From Bacteroidales bacterium (GTDB lineage: Bacteria > Bacteroidota > Bacteroidia > Bacteroidales > UBA932): 64,000 bases of DNA. This document shows, piece after piece, positions 1-8,849 of this stretch (position 1 is the first letter of the stretch; every line of letters starts with the position of its first letter). The stretch covers positions 1 to 64,000 of the forward strand of contig JAKSJP010000012.1 of the NCBI GenBank assembly GCA_024398105.1. The letters are read 5' to 3'. Under the pieces are notes generated by a model that had not been told where the DNA came from, made no database searches, and was given only the letters and a program-made list of their open reading frames with translations. Both the position numbers and the translations under genes were made by a program.

Positions 1-61
1 ATAAATGTTTAACTAATAAATCGAGAACCATTTTTATTTGGATTTCAACTGGAAAATAGTT

Positions 62-1042
62 ATGAAACTCTTCAGATTTGCTGCTCTTGCTCTTTTGGTA
101 GTGGCCTGCGGCCCTAAGAATGTAGTCCTTGACCCCGAAGTGGAAGTCGGACCTTACACAGTATCCAACATCTCTCCTGGCATCTATCATCTCCAGGACT
201 ACAACACATCCAATCCGGCCGGCGAGGAATTCGACGACGACGGCAACAAGACCCATTTCAACAACTGTTCGGACATGTACCTGCTCATCGGCAATACCGA
301 TGCTCTTCTCGTCGATCTCTCAAACAGGATCAGATGGGCAGACAATGCAGATGAATCACTCCGTTCCATCGTGGCAGAACGCATAGGCGACAAGCCTCTC
401 ACCATTACCTTCACCCATAACCATGGCGACCATACAGGAATGCTCCCTGCATATGTCAATGATCCCGACGTACAGTTCGCTCTTCCACGCAAGGACTTCG
501 AGAATCTGGTCAGCAGGTTCCCTGGTGTCAGATATGAGATGTATGACGACGGCAAGAAGTTCGACCTTGGCGGTCTCAGCCTGACTGCAGTTGAGGTCCC
601 AGGACATACTGCAGGCTCGATGGTGTTTTTCGTGGATGGCCGCGATATCCTGCTCTCAGGCGATGCTATCGGTTCAGGCCATGGAGTCTGGCTCTTCGAT
701 ATCCAGGCATTCAGGAACTATGTGGCCGGCTTCAATAACCTTATCGACTACATTACTGATCCTGTCAACAAGATCAATGCAAAGGCTCTCAAGATTTATG
801 GTGGCCATTACTGGCAGAAAGACTGGTTCCCTGAGCTGGGTGATGATGTCTTCGGTATCAGGTATATCGAAGACATGGAAGAACTGATTCAGCAGGTGAT
901 CTATGGAACTGCTGTGACAGAGCCTTCAAATCTTGACCATCGCACCATCGATACCTATTTCCGCAACGGTCAGGCAATCATCGCCTGGAACGCAGCATTC
1001 GCTGATCAGCTGAGAGAGGAGGACAAGCATCCTCTCAAGTAA
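62..1042 (+). CDS. MBL-fold metallo-hydrolase lipoprotein
   Basis: Predicted exported hydrolase of the metallo-beta-lactamase superfamily. I start it at the ATG at 62 because the protein then opens with a lipoprotein signal (basic MKLFR, hydrophobic stretch, LVVAC with Cys16 as lipidation site); an upstream in-frame start at 38 would bury the signal. The zinc motif THNHGDH is present (H119, H121, D123, H124), followed by the usual later ligands in VPGHTAG, LLSGDA and YGGHYW. Length (326 aa) is normal for a single MBL domain. The fold covers many reactions, so the substrate is unknown; lipidation puts it at the envelope. It converges with the MATE gene, leaving 12 bases between them. Confidence 0.85.
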   Translation: MKLFRFAALALLVVACGPKNVVLDPEVEVGPYTVSNISPGIYHLQDYNTSNPAGEEFDDDGNKTHFNNCSDMYLLIGNTDALLVDLSNRIRWADNADESLRSIVAERIGDKPLTITFTHNHGDHTGMLPAYVNDPDVQFALPRKDFENLVSRFPGVRYEMYDDGKKFDLGGLSLTAVEVPGHTAGSMVFFVDGRDILLSGDAIGSGHGVWLFDIQAFRNYVAGFNNLIDYITDPVNKINAKALKIYGGHYWQKDWFPELGDDVFGIRYIEDMEELIQQVIYGTAVTEPSNLDHRTIDTYFRNGQAIIAWNAAFADQLREEDKHPLK

Positions 1043-1054
1043 TCCAGGTTTCCT

Positions 1055-2434
1055 TTACTGATTCTTCGGCATGGCCGCGCACTTGCGGCGGAAACGGCTG
1101 TGGAACAGGACTGCGGCTACGGTAAGTCCTGCGAACAGGCCGTACCATACTCCCTCAGGACCAAGCCCTAGCTTGAATCCCATCACATATCCCGCAGGAA
1201 TCGCGACTCCGTAGTAGGATATCGCAGCATAGAACATAGGCACTTTCGTGTCCTTGAGACCTCTGAGCGCAGACATGGAGGTCAGCTGTATCGCATCTGA
1301 TACCTGGTAGACGGCAAGGCAGATGATAAGGCTTGAAGCGATTGCGATCACTTCAGGGTCGTTGGTGTACGCGTGTGGCAGTATGCCTCTGAAAATCAGG
1401 CAGAGACCTCCGCATGTACACATATATGCAATTGCCATATGGGTTGCCGCACGTCCCGCCATGAAGGTTTCATGGTACCTTCCGGCACCGTACTGGTGCG
1501 ATACCCTGATGGTCGTCGCAGCTCCGACGCCTGTGGCTATGAGGAATGACAGCTGGCTCAGGTTATGGACTATCTGGTGGGCTGCCAGCTCGGTCTTGCC
1601 CATCCATCCTACCATGATCGCGGCGAAGCTGAACGCAGTGACTTCAAGCAAGCTTGAGAAGGCTATCGGCAATGACAGGCGCAGGATCTCTCCCATACGG
1701 GCGGCCGAGATGCGGACCTTGCCGTCGGTTGCCATGGTCCTGCCGATCCCGAAGGCTTCGGAAGTGTAGGCGCTGAAAGCCTTGGCCGAGAAGAGTATGA
1801 CGACGAAAAGGACAGCGGTGAATACGCGGGAGATCAATGTGGAGAGCGCCGCTCCCTGGACTCCGAGCGCAGGCATTCCGCAGTGTCCGAAGATAAGTAC
1901 CCAGTTAAGGAAGATGTTGAGAAGGTTCGCGACTATGGTGATCCACATCGCGTACCTTGTGTTCCCGACTCCTTCCGCGAAGAAACGCGAAGTGAAGAAG
2001 AACATCATCGGGATGATGGAGAACATATTGATGCTGAAGTACTTCTTTGCATAGACAAGGACTTCAGGGTCCTGTCCCATGCTGGACATCAGCGTCAGTA
2101 CTCCGAGCAGGACAAGGAATACCAGACCATAGGCTATAGAGTTCAGTACGGCTGAGTTCTTCAGATATTCGGCAGCGGCTTTATGCCTGCCCTGTCCTAT
2201 GCTCTGGCCGACAAGGGGTGTGAGACCCTGTGAGAAGCCGATCATCGTGACAAGCGCGATGACGAACAGCGCATTGGCGAACGAGACGCCGGCAAGCTGG
2301 CCCGTACCGACGTGTCCGACCATTATGTTGTCCGCGATCTGGACAAGCACCTGCCCCGCCTGTGTTATCATCACAGGCAGGGCAACTGCCATGTTCCTCT
2401 TATAGTATGGAAGGAATTCCTTGAAATTGTACAT
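1055..2434 (-). CDS. MATE family multidrug/cation efflux transporter
   Basis: Inner-membrane exporter of the MATE family (NorM/DinF-like), which typically expels cationic drugs or metabolites using a Na+ or H+ gradient. The 459-aa length fits and about twelve hydrophobic segments are visible. The N-terminal half carries the typical patterns ALPVMITQAGQ and IADNIMVGHVG, and the second half begins near RLSLPIAFSSLLE, echoing the first as expected for the internal two-fold repeat. It lies upstream of and in the same direction as the S37 peptidase gene (26-base gap), so they may be cotranscribed, though no functional link is evident. Substrate unknown. Confidence 0.92.
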   Translation of the reverse strand: MYNFKEFLPYYKRNMAVALPVMITQAGQVLVQIADNIMVGHVGTGQLAGVSFANALFVIALVTMIGFSQGLTPLVGQSIGQGRHKAAAEYLKNSAVLNSIAYGLVFLVLLGVLTLMSSMGQDPEVLVYAKKYFSINMFSIIPMMFFFTSRFFAEGVGNTRYAMWITIVANLLNIFLNWVLIFGHCGMPALGVQGAALSTLISRVFTAVLFVVILFSAKAFSAYTSEAFGIGRTMATDGKVRISAARMGEILRLSLPIAFSSLLEVTAFSFAAIMVGWMGKTELAAHQIVHNLSQLSFLIATGVGAATTIRVSHQYGAGRYHETFMAGRAATHMAIAYMCTCGGLCLIFRGILPHAYTNDPEVIAIASSLIICLAVYQVSDAIQLTSMSALRGLKDTKVPMFYAAISYYGVAIPAGYVMGFKLGLGPEGVWYGLFAGLTVAAVLFHSRFRRKCAAMPKNQ

Positions 2435-2460
2435 GGTACCTTGTTCCTGGCTGAGGCAGA

Positions 2461-3828
2461 CTATTCGGCGAGCCAGGTCTTCAGGGTCGAGATGATCTCG
2501 CTGCGCCTAGGCTCCTCGAAAGTGTTGATACGTGTAGAGTGGCTTCCGCTCTCCTTGACATAGACCTTCAGGTTCTGCTTCTTCGATGTCTTGAGCCAAG
2601 GTGCGACGCCTGAACATCCCCATGGGTCGATGCCGCCGTAGATGTACATCATCTTAGGGTCGTTCTTCTTGAGGAAGTCCACTACATGTCTGTAGAGGGT
2701 GTCGTCGAACTTGAGATTCTGCTCGTCGCCTCCGAGCATCACGCGGAGAAGGTAGTTCTTGGTGTCCTTGACTGACATGTACTTCCTGAAAGCCTTCATG
2801 TCATATCCGTAGTATCCGAGCTCCTTCGCTGCCATCACATTGAATGAGTAGTAAGGTGTCTGGAGCGCGAAATAGTCCGGGTCGTTGATTCCTATGAAAT
2901 AGCGGAACTTCTGCTCAGCGGTCGCATCCGCCTTAGGAAGAGTGCTGACGCTCGTTCCCCACTGCCACATGGCATAACGGACCTCGAGTACGCAGAGGTC
3001 GTAGATTTCCTCGAGGGGAACTCTGAATACGTAGCCTTTGTCATTGCAGAACTTCTGGAACATAGGGAGATAGACTGACTTGTTCTTCTCAAGCTCCATC
3101 ATGAAGTCCTCGATCTGCTTGCGCTCTGCCGCTGTGCCGACCTGCTTTGAGAGGAATGGCTCATGGCGACCGTCCTCGAGGGCCTTGTTGAGAGGTGCCA
3201 CGTAAGGAACGGAGATGTCTACGTCGTCTGGATAGTATGAACGGTAGAACATGGTGGTCTGACCGCCCTTGCTGATACCTGTGGAGATCCACTTGCCAGG
3301 ATATACAGGCTTGAGCATCTCGACTACATGGTGGAGGTCACAGAGCGAGTTCGCAACGGTGAGGTACTGCCAGTCGCATGCCTCCGGGGTCGATTCTCCG
3401 AAATAACGGTATTCCACGACGATGAGGTTCGTGTCGAAAAGCCTTGAAAGCTCCTCCTGATAGGTCGGGCTCATGGCATAGTCTGCCCAGTACCCTTCAG
3501 TCACTATCACGGTCGGCTTGTCATAGCCTCTGTGGCATACAAACACTCTCTGCTCGAAAGTGCCTGCGTCGGCCTTGCGTGCAGCTGGGTCGGCATACTT
3601 GACATATGTCTGCATGTCAGGCGCCATCTCTCCTGCGGCCTCCGGATTCACCGGTCTGGTGACCTTGAGAAGATACTTCTCAGGGAATACGGATGTCTCG
3701 AGCTTCTGTAAAGAAGAAACACTCTCAATCGCCTTGAGAGTGTTCGCGAGCTTGCTCTGGGCCAGCGCTGAAACTGAAATCAGCGCTGACGCAGTGAGCA
3801 ATATAAGATATCTTGATGCTTTGTACAT
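2461..3828 (-). CDS. Secreted serine tripeptidyl aminopeptidase, peptidase S37 family
   Basis: Predicted exported serine peptidase of the S37 family (Streptomyces PS-10 type tripeptidyl aminopeptidase), an alpha/beta-hydrolase-fold enzyme that removes short peptides from polypeptide N termini. The protein has a signal peptide (ending near SALAQ) and the nucleophile elbow in ISTGISKGGQT, followed by the typical PYVAPLN segment. Plausible acid and base are the Asp of YGGIDPWG and the His of ESGSHSTRI near the C terminus. Length (455 aa) matches the family. It lies 9 bases downstream of the GH43 gene on the same strand, so GH43, peptidase and MATE may form one transcript. The likely role is periplasmic or extracellular peptide nutrition. 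Confidence 0.85.
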   Translation of the reverse strand: MYKASRYLILLTASALISVSALAQSKLANTLKAIESVSSLQKLETSVFPEKYLLKVTRPVNPEAAGEMAPDMQTYVKYADPAARKADAGTFEQRVFVCHRGYDKPTVIVTEGYWADYAMSPTYQEELSRLFDTNLIVVEYRYFGESTPEACDWQYLTVANSLCDLHHVVEMLKPVYPGKWISTGISKGGQTTMFYRSYYPDDVDISVPYVAPLNKALEDGRHEPFLSKQVGTAAERKQIEDFMMELEKNKSVYLPMFQKFCNDKGYVFRVPLEEIYDLCVLEVRYAMWQWGTSVSTLPKADATAEQKFRYFIGINDPDYFALQTPYYSFNVMAAKELGYYGYDMKAFRKYMSVKDTKNYLLRVMLGGDEQNLKFDDTLYRHVVDFLKKNDPKMMYIYGGIDPWGCSGVAPWLKTSKKQNLKVYVKESGSHSTRINTFEEPRRSEIISTLKTWLAE

Positions 3829-3837
3829 ATTGATGTC

Positions 3838-5889
3838 TTAGTTGATGAGGAAGATCTTCTCCTGTCCCTTGTATGTGCAGCGTACCGTAGCACGGCCGTC
3901 GGAGATCTTTGAAACCTTGAAGCTTACGCCAGGATCGTCAGCCTCGACCTTGATGGTAGAGTTGTCGTTCATGCGAGCATAAACCTGGTATCTGTTGGCC
4001 TCGGCATAGCCGTTCTGGTTGGTGAAGCGTACAGGGGTCATGCCTGCAGGCATGATTACCTTCTCACCGTCGACAGTGATAGTCACTGTAGGGACGACTG
4101 GCTTCTCGATCTTCACTGAGTTCGAGCTGAAACCGATGCCCTGGAGGTCGAAGAGGCCTCTTGGACGTGCCTGGCGGTTGTTCTGAGGTCTGCCAGGGAA
4201 CTGAGGAACCTGGATCTCAGGACCGTCGGCAACGAGATAGATGGCGTGCTTTCCGGCAAGTCCTTCGACTGCCTTCGCAACGTCGGCTGTGAGGTGGAGA
4301 GCCTTGCCCTGCTGTCCTGCTGCAACCTCGATCACTGCGATCTCCTTGCCGTTCCATGTGCTGTTTGCATAAGGTCCGTCAAGCATCACGTGTATCTTGA
4401 ATGCGTTTGCTGAACCAGGGGTGAGGAAGAGGTCGATCTTGGTGCCGTTACCCTTCTCGGCGCCCTTGAATGCCTTGACACCCTTGCTGTCTGCAGCAAG
4501 ACCGCCGAAACCGAAGTACTTGAAGCCGACGATGCCGCCGTTGGTCACACCTGCCACGTCCATCTGGTTGTCCCAGTTGTCCCATGTGTCCTGCATCCAG
4601 TCATTGCCTGTAAGGTAGCATGCGTAACCTGCAGAATAGTACTTGTATGGGTCGAGACCGTAGATCTGGAAACCCTCTGAGGTGACCTCAGCACCGGTGT
4701 ACTCCATTCCGTTTGAAGCCTTTGCAGTCCACTTCTCGCCGGGTGCGTATGGATCGTAACCTGTGATGCGTACCTCGCCGCCCTTGGCTACAGGCTTCTC
4801 ATCCCATTCTACCTTCACTGGAGCTACGGTAGCCTGGCGTGCATATCCGAATCCACGTGGTGGACGATGGTAGAATACATACCACTGGCCGTTGATCTCA
4901 AGGAGTGAGCCGTGGGTGTTGTGGGCTGCGTTTGCTGTCATGAGCTCGGAACCGTCCTCGTTAGGGACTACACCTCTTGAGTCGACAAGGACGCCACCTG
5001 AACGCCAAGGACCGAGAGGGCTGTCTCCGAATGCATAGCGGAGGGCGGAGTTGGTGCTGCCCAGGCCGTAGTCAGGTCCTGAGTAGCCTGAGAATACCAT
5101 GACGTACTTGTTGCCGATCTGACGGATTGAAGATGCCTCGAAGAAGTTGAATGCACCTGGATCCTGGTCAGGGAAGAGGCTAGGGTACTTTGTTCCCTCC
5201 GGGTCACGGATGACGCCGTATCTTGCAGAAGCAGGGATGAAGTAGTCGCGTACCTCTGTGCCTGGACGCTGGCTGTACATTGTGTTCTGGTCAAGCTCGA
5301 TGGCTGTAGAGTGCTGGAATCCGTAGTATGCGTATGCGCGGAAACCCTTCTTGTAGTCAGGATCCTTCTTGTTGTTCACTGGCTCGATGAAGATCGAAGG
5401 GTCGAAGTCGATGCAGCTTCCAGGAAGACAGCCGAGACCGTCTGCGGTGGCGTTTACAGGAACGAAAGGTCCGTCAGGACGGTCGCTCTTGGCAACCATT
5501 CCGAGTCTGCCAGCACCACGGCTGTGAGGATAGAGGTAGTATGTCCTCTTGCCTGTCTCACGGTCATTTACCTCCACGAGGTCTGGAGCATACATGATGT
5601 CCCACTGGCCGTTAATGAAGTACTTGAAGATAGAGCCTTCGTCTGTCCACTGGCTGAGGTCCTCTACAGGAGCTGACCACATTCTTACGTCCGGACCGCA
5701 GTACTGAGTGTAAGCGAGGTCGTGTGAGCCGATGATGTAGGCTCTGTAGTGTCCTGGGTTGTCAGGATCTTCGAAGACCTTAGGTTCTCCGTCCGGGATG
5801 TGCTCCCAAAGCGGGAGGTAAGGGTTCTGTGCCGAGAGCGAAAGAGACGCTGTCAGTGCGGCACCGAGAATGAGAAGTGTTTTTTTCAT
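3838..5889 (-). CDS. Glycoside hydrolase family 43 with C-terminal carbohydrate-binding region
   Basis: Secreted five-bladed beta-propeller glycosidase. GH43 members are mostly alpha-L-arabinofuranosidases, beta-xylosidases and related hemicellulases. The start is set at the ATG at 5889, which gives a clean signal peptide (MKKTLLILGAALTASLSLSAQ); longer versions run into the divergent acetyltransferase gene. Catalytic-site-like features are PKVFEDPDNPGHYRAY near residues 30-45, YAPDLVEVND, and FFEASSIRQIGNKYVMVFSG, whose Glu is the likely acid. Residues about 420-570 look like a CBM6-type jelly roll, and a further all-beta domain ends the 683-aa protein. A TATATTTG box on the minus strand (5927-5934) fits as its promoter. 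The exact linkage cleaved is not predictable here. Confidence 0.85.
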   Translation of the reverse strand: MKKTLLILGAALTASLSLSAQNPYLPLWEHIPDGEPKVFEDPDNPGHYRAYIIGSHDLAYTQYCGPDVRMWSAPVEDLSQWTDEGSIFKYFINGQWDIMYAPDLVEVNDRETGKRTYYLYPHSRGAGRLGMVAKSDRPDGPFVPVNATADGLGCLPGSCIDFDPSIFIEPVNNKKDPDYKKGFRAYAYYGFQHSTAIELDQNTMYSQRPGTEVRDYFIPASARYGVIRDPEGTKYPSLFPDQDPGAFNFFEASSIRQIGNKYVMVFSGYSGPDYGLGSTNSALRYAFGDSPLGPWRSGGVLVDSRGVVPNEDGSELMTANAAHNTHGSLLEINGQWYVFYHRPPRGFGYARQATVAPVKVEWDEKPVAKGGEVRITGYDPYAPGEKWTAKASNGMEYTGAEVTSEGFQIYGLDPYKYYSAGYACYLTGNDWMQDTWDNWDNQMDVAGVTNGGIVGFKYFGFGGLAADSKGVKAFKGAEKGNGTKIDLFLTPGSANAFKIHVMLDGPYANSTWNGKEIAVIEVAAGQQGKALHLTADVAKAVEGLAGKHAIYLVADGPEIQVPQFPGRPQNNRQARPRGLFDLQGIGFSSNSVKIEKPVVPTVTITVDGEKVIMPAGMTPVRFTNQNGYAEANRYQVYARMNDNSTIKVEADDPGVSFKVSKISDGRATVRCTYKGQEKIFLIN

Positions 5890-5926
5890 GTGTGATATGA
5901 GTGTTATTATATTTTCTCGTGTAATA

Positions 5927-5963
5927 CAAATATAGTCAATTCGTTCGGAATCACTATATTTGG
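5927..5963. promoter_or_regulatory. Back-to-back promoter boxes between GH43 and GNAT genes
   Basis: The minus strand carries TATATTTG at 5927-5934, pointing to the GH43 gene. The plus strand carries TATATTTG at about 5956-5963, pointing to the acetyltransferase start. Both match the Bacteroidetes -7 box TAnnTTTG. No convincing TTG -33 element was found for either. Confidence 0.55.
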
Positions 5964-5979
5964 ACAAAATATTATTCAG

Positions 5980-6486
5980 GTGAACAATACAGAAATATCG
6001 ATACGTCCTGCCCGCATGGAGGACCTTGACCGTCTGATGGAGATCTTCGAGAAGGCGAAAAGTTTCATGCGTTCGGTGGGCAACTATGGTCAGTGGGTCA
6101 ACGGCTATCCCCAGAAAGAAATGATAGCCAGCGAGATAGAGTCCGGCCACTGCTATGTCTGCGAGACAGAGGACCATGGTACCTGCGCGACCTTCTGCAT
6201 GATCGCAGGGGACGACCCTACATATTCCTATATCGAAGGATCATGGCTCTCCGACCAGCCGTATGTCACCATCCACAGGCTCGGCTCCGATGGCCGCGTC
6301 AAGGGAATCGGCAAGGCATGCTTCGACTTCGCCATGGCCCAGGGAGTCAATGTCCGCGTCGATACCCATGCCGACAACAAGCCTATGCAGAATCTGGTGA
6401 CAGGCTACGGATTCAGTTACTGCGGAGTGATCTACCTTGAGAACGGCGACCCCAGGCTTGCTTATGAGATATTGAACGGCAGGTGA
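5980..6486 (+). CDS. GNAT family N-acetyltransferase
   Basis: A 168-aa protein of the GCN5-related N-acetyltransferase fold, transferring an acetyl group from acetyl-CoA to an amine. The N-terminal ISIRPARMEDLDRLMEIFEKA is the typical first strand and helix. The acetyl-CoA pyrophosphate-binding loop appears as GRVKGIGKACFDFA, and the C-terminal DTHADNKPMQNLVTGYGF matches the conserved N-x-x-M-x-x-x-x-x-x-x-G-F pattern. The start is a GTG preceded by a -7-like box 16-25 bases upstream, so the leader is very short; the internal ATG (Met13) is the alternative. Substrate unknown. Confidence 0.85.
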   Translation: MNNTEISIRPARMEDLDRLMEIFEKAKSFMRSVGNYGQWVNGYPQKEMIASEIESGHCYVCETEDHGTCATFCMIAGDDPTYSYIEGSWLSDQPYVTIHRLGSDGRVKGIGKACFDFAMAQGVNVRVDTHADNKPMQNLVTGYGFSYCGVIYLENGDPRLAYEILNGR

Positions 6487-6489
6487 TCC

Positions 6490-6861
6490 TTACTTGGCTG
6501 CCACGGCGCTGCCGAGCAACACGGCAAGGAGGCCGAGGGCTACGCTGCCTCCGACGTACAGGGCCAGGGTACCCCAGTTCCCGTTCTGGGCCATGGATAC
6601 GCTCTCGTTGCAGAATGTCGAGAATGTGGTGAACCCGCCGCAGAGACCTGTCGTGAGAAGGAGGCACCAGTCACTCGATGTGCTTGAATACTTTGCGAAA
6701 AGTCCATAGAGCAGCCCGATGAGGAAGCAGCCTATGATGTTGACGCAGAAAGTGCCGAAAGGAAATCCTTCGCTTACGGGTTTCATCAGCTGGGATGTCA
6801 GATATCGGAGCGCTCCTCCGGCGAAACTTCCTGCTCCTACTATTATCAATGACCGTAACAT
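6490..6861 (-). CDS. crcB: Fluoride channel/exporter CrcB (Fluc)
   Basis: Small integral membrane protein of the CrcB/Fluc family, forming a dimeric fluoride-selective channel that protects against cytoplasmic fluoride. At 123 aa with four hydrophobic helices it has the right size. Family signatures are GGALRYLTSQLM near the N terminus, GTFCVNIIGCFLIG with the conserved Asn, and GLCGGFTTFSTFCNE with the phenylalanine-rich pore segment. It lies 10 bases downstream of the AraC gene on the same strand and converges on the acetyltransferase gene with a 3-base gap. I did not recognise a fluoride riboswitch upstream. Confidence 0.95.
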   Translation of the reverse strand: MLRSLIIVGAGSFAGGALRYLTSQLMKPVSEGFPFGTFCVNIIGCFLIGLLYGLFAKYSSTSSDWCLLLTTGLCGGFTTFSTFCNESVSMAQNGNWGTLALYVGGSVALGLLAVLLGSAVAAK

Positions 6862-6871
6862 GGCTTGGATA

Positions 6872-7732
6872 CTATGATTTGAACGACTCCCTGTATTCCT
6901 GAGGAGTCATGCCTGTAGCTTTCTTGAATGTCCTGATGAAGTAGGAATTGTCGTCGTAGCCCAGTACAAGTGAAATCTCTTTTACCGGATTGTTGCTCGT
7001 GGCAAGCATGACCATGGCCCTCTCCATCTTCAGCTTTGTGATGTAGACGTTAGGCGTCATTCCCATCTCCTTCTTGAAGAGACGGATGAAGTGCTCGTTT
7101 GAAAGCGAGCATTTCTCTGCAAGCTCGTCCACCATTATCTTGGAGTCAGTGTTCTTCCTGATGTGATTCAGTGCTGCCTGGATCCTGTTGTCGTTTGCGT
7201 GTGGCCTCTGTCTGGCCTCTTCCAGGAACCTTCCGGTGAGGATGTACAATATTCCTTTTGACTCTATCTTGGTCGTGAGGCTTTTCATCTTGTTCATCCT
7301 GATGCTCTGGATCAAGGTCGGCTGATTGTCATATGATTCAGGATTGGACTGAGGCAGTTTCGTGCCTGGATTCAGCTCGCATAGTCTCAAGAACATATTC
7401 AGATCGTACTTTCCCGGTCTTATGAAATGAGGGAATTCGAATTCTTCGAAGATGCGGTTAGGTGACAGACCGTCCTCATATACATGTATATAATAGTGTT
7501 CAAAGTGCGAGTCACAGTGATTGCTGTGCCTGACGAACGATGGGACGATATACATATTGCCGGGGGTCAGGGTGACTTTCTCGTGATCGAAGATGATCTC
7601 AGCTGTGCCTTTGGTGACGTAATACAATCGGGTGAATGGACTGCATACATCCTTCCAGTTCCAGTCTCCGTCATGTATGGCGTAACCGGCGTTAAGAACT
7701 ATGAGGTTCAGATTCTCGATTGATTTGTTCAT
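6872..7732 (-). CDS. AraC family transcriptional regulator
   Basis: A 286-aa one-component regulator: an N-terminal cupin-like sensing domain (HEKVTLTPGNMYIVPSFVRH near residues 50-70) followed by a C-terminal double helix-turn-helix (HIRKNTDSKIMVDELAEKCSLS, then ISLVLGYDDNSYFIRTFKKATGMTP, the classic AraC signature). It is transcribed divergently from the aldo/keto reductase, permease and SusC/SusD cluster across a 165-bp gap. This is the usual position for a local regulator, so I infer that it senses a sugar or sugar acid and controls that cluster. It overlaps no other gene and is followed closely by crcB, probably by chance. Confidence 0.9.
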   Translation of the reverse strand: MNKSIENLNLIVLNAGYAIHDGDWNWKDVCSPFTRLYYVTKGTAEIIFDHEKVTLTPGNMYIVPSFVRHSNHCDSHFEHYYIHVYEDGLSPNRIFEEFEFPHFIRPGKYDLNMFLRLCELNPGTKLPQSNPESYDNQPTLIQSIRMNKMKSLTTKIESKGILYILTGRFLEEARQRPHANDNRIQAALNHIRKNTDSKIMVDELAEKCSLSNEHFIRLFKKEMGMTPNVYITKLKMERAMVMLATSNNPVKEISLVLGYDDNSYFIRTFKKATGMTPQEYRESFKS

Positions 7733-7897
7733 ATTGCATTATTCCGCTATTGCGGTGCATTATATTGATTATTTCTGACCTTTTGGGCGTGATATCAATT
7801 TTGTCCTATTTCTTGACTGCATATTTTGAGCCTGAGAGAAATAATAGTCACAATTTTGATAACACTGATTACTAATACTAAAACAAACATATCGGAG
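7733..7897. promoter_or_regulatory. Divergent regulatory region, AraC gene / sugar cluster
   Basis: 165-bp gap between the divergent AraC regulator and aldo/keto reductase genes. It contains a small inverted repeat CCGC-TATT-GCGG (7746-7757) flanked by two GCATTAT-like direct repeats, plausible as a regulator site. No clear -7 box was assigned. Confidence 0.35.
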
Positions 7898-8830
7898 ATG
7901 AAATTCAACAAACTTGGAAATACGGGGTTATCCGTCTCTGAACTTTCGTTCGGAGCTTCTTCACTCGGAGGTGTTTTCCATTCAATCAAGGAGAATGAAG
8001 CAATAGAGGCTGTCTTCACAGCCATCGACTGTGGCATCAATTTCATAGATGTATCTCCTTACTATGGCCATTACAAAGCTGAAACCGTACTCGGCAAGGC
8101 TCTCAAGGACATTCCAAGGGACAAGTATTATCTTTCTACCAAGGTAGGCCGTTATGGAAAGGACGGAGTGAATACCTGGGATTATTCAGCGGCGCGTGCA
8201 AAGGCCAGTGTCTATGAGAGCATGGACCGCCTCAACATCGACCATATCGACATCATCAACGTCCATGACATCGAGTTCGCGGATCTCAGGCAGGTTGCGG
8301 AGGAGACAGTACCAGCGCTCGCAGAGCTCAAGAAGGAGGGTGTCGTAAGCCATGTCGGCATCACTGATCTCCAGCCGGAGAATCTCAAGTGGGTCATCGA
8401 GCATGTCGAGCCAGGCACCATCGAGTCTGTCCTCAACTTCTGCCATTACTCACTCAATGATACATTGCTGACCGAGTACCTCGACTTCTTCGAGGCCAAC
8501 AACATCGGTGTCATCAACGCATCTCCTCTTTCAATGGGTCTTCTTTCTTCAAGAGGCATTCCTGACTGGCATCCTGCACCGAAGCCGCTCGTAGAGGCAT
8601 GTGCAGCAGCTGCCAGGTACTGCACTGACAAGGGCTATCCTATCGAGAAGCTTGCAGTCCAGTTCGCAGTCAGCAACCCTCGCATCGCAGCGACACTCTT
8701 CAGCTCTGCAAATCCTGTGAACGTGAAGAAGAACGTCGAGTTTGTGGAAAGCCCTATCGACTGGGAGCTCGTCAAGGAGGTCCAGGCCGTCATCGGCGAC
8801 CAGATGGGAGTACGTTGGAACAATTCATAA
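7898..8830 (+). CDS. Aldo/keto reductase, L-galactose (L-fucose) dehydrogenase-like
   Basis: NAD(P)-dependent (alpha/beta)8-barrel oxidoreductase. Starting at the ATG at 7898 gives 310 aa beginning with the standard strand MKFNKLGNTGLSVSELSFG. AKR catalytic residues are visible: D51 and Y56 in FIDVSPYYG, K82 in STKVGRYG, H123 in NVHDIEF. The landmarks SPYYG, HDIEF, CHYSLND, ASPLSMGLLSSRG and WHPAP match my memory of plant L-galactose 1-dehydrogenase closely. Bacterial relatives oxidise L-fucose, L-galactose and D-arabinose to their lactones. A FucP-type permease and an L-galactonate-dehydrogenase-like enzyme nearby support an L-galactose role. L-fucose remains the alternative, but no L-fuconate dehydratase is in the window. 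Confidence 0.85.
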   Translation: MKFNKLGNTGLSVSELSFGASSLGGVFHSIKENEAIEAVFTAIDCGINFIDVSPYYGHYKAETVLGKALKDIPRDKYYLSTKVGRYGKDGVNTWDYSAARAKASVYESMDRLNIDHIDIINVHDIEFADLRQVAEETVPALAELKKEGVVSHVGITDLQPENLKWVIEHVEPGTIESVLNFCHYSLNDTLLTEYLDFFEANNIGVINASPLSMGLLSSRGIPDWHPAPKPLVEACAAAARYCTDKGYPIEKLAVQFAVSNPRIAATLFSSANPVNVKKNVEFVESPIDWELVKEVQAVIGDQMGVRWNNS

Positions 8831-8849
8831 ACTTTGAGATCTTTCAGTT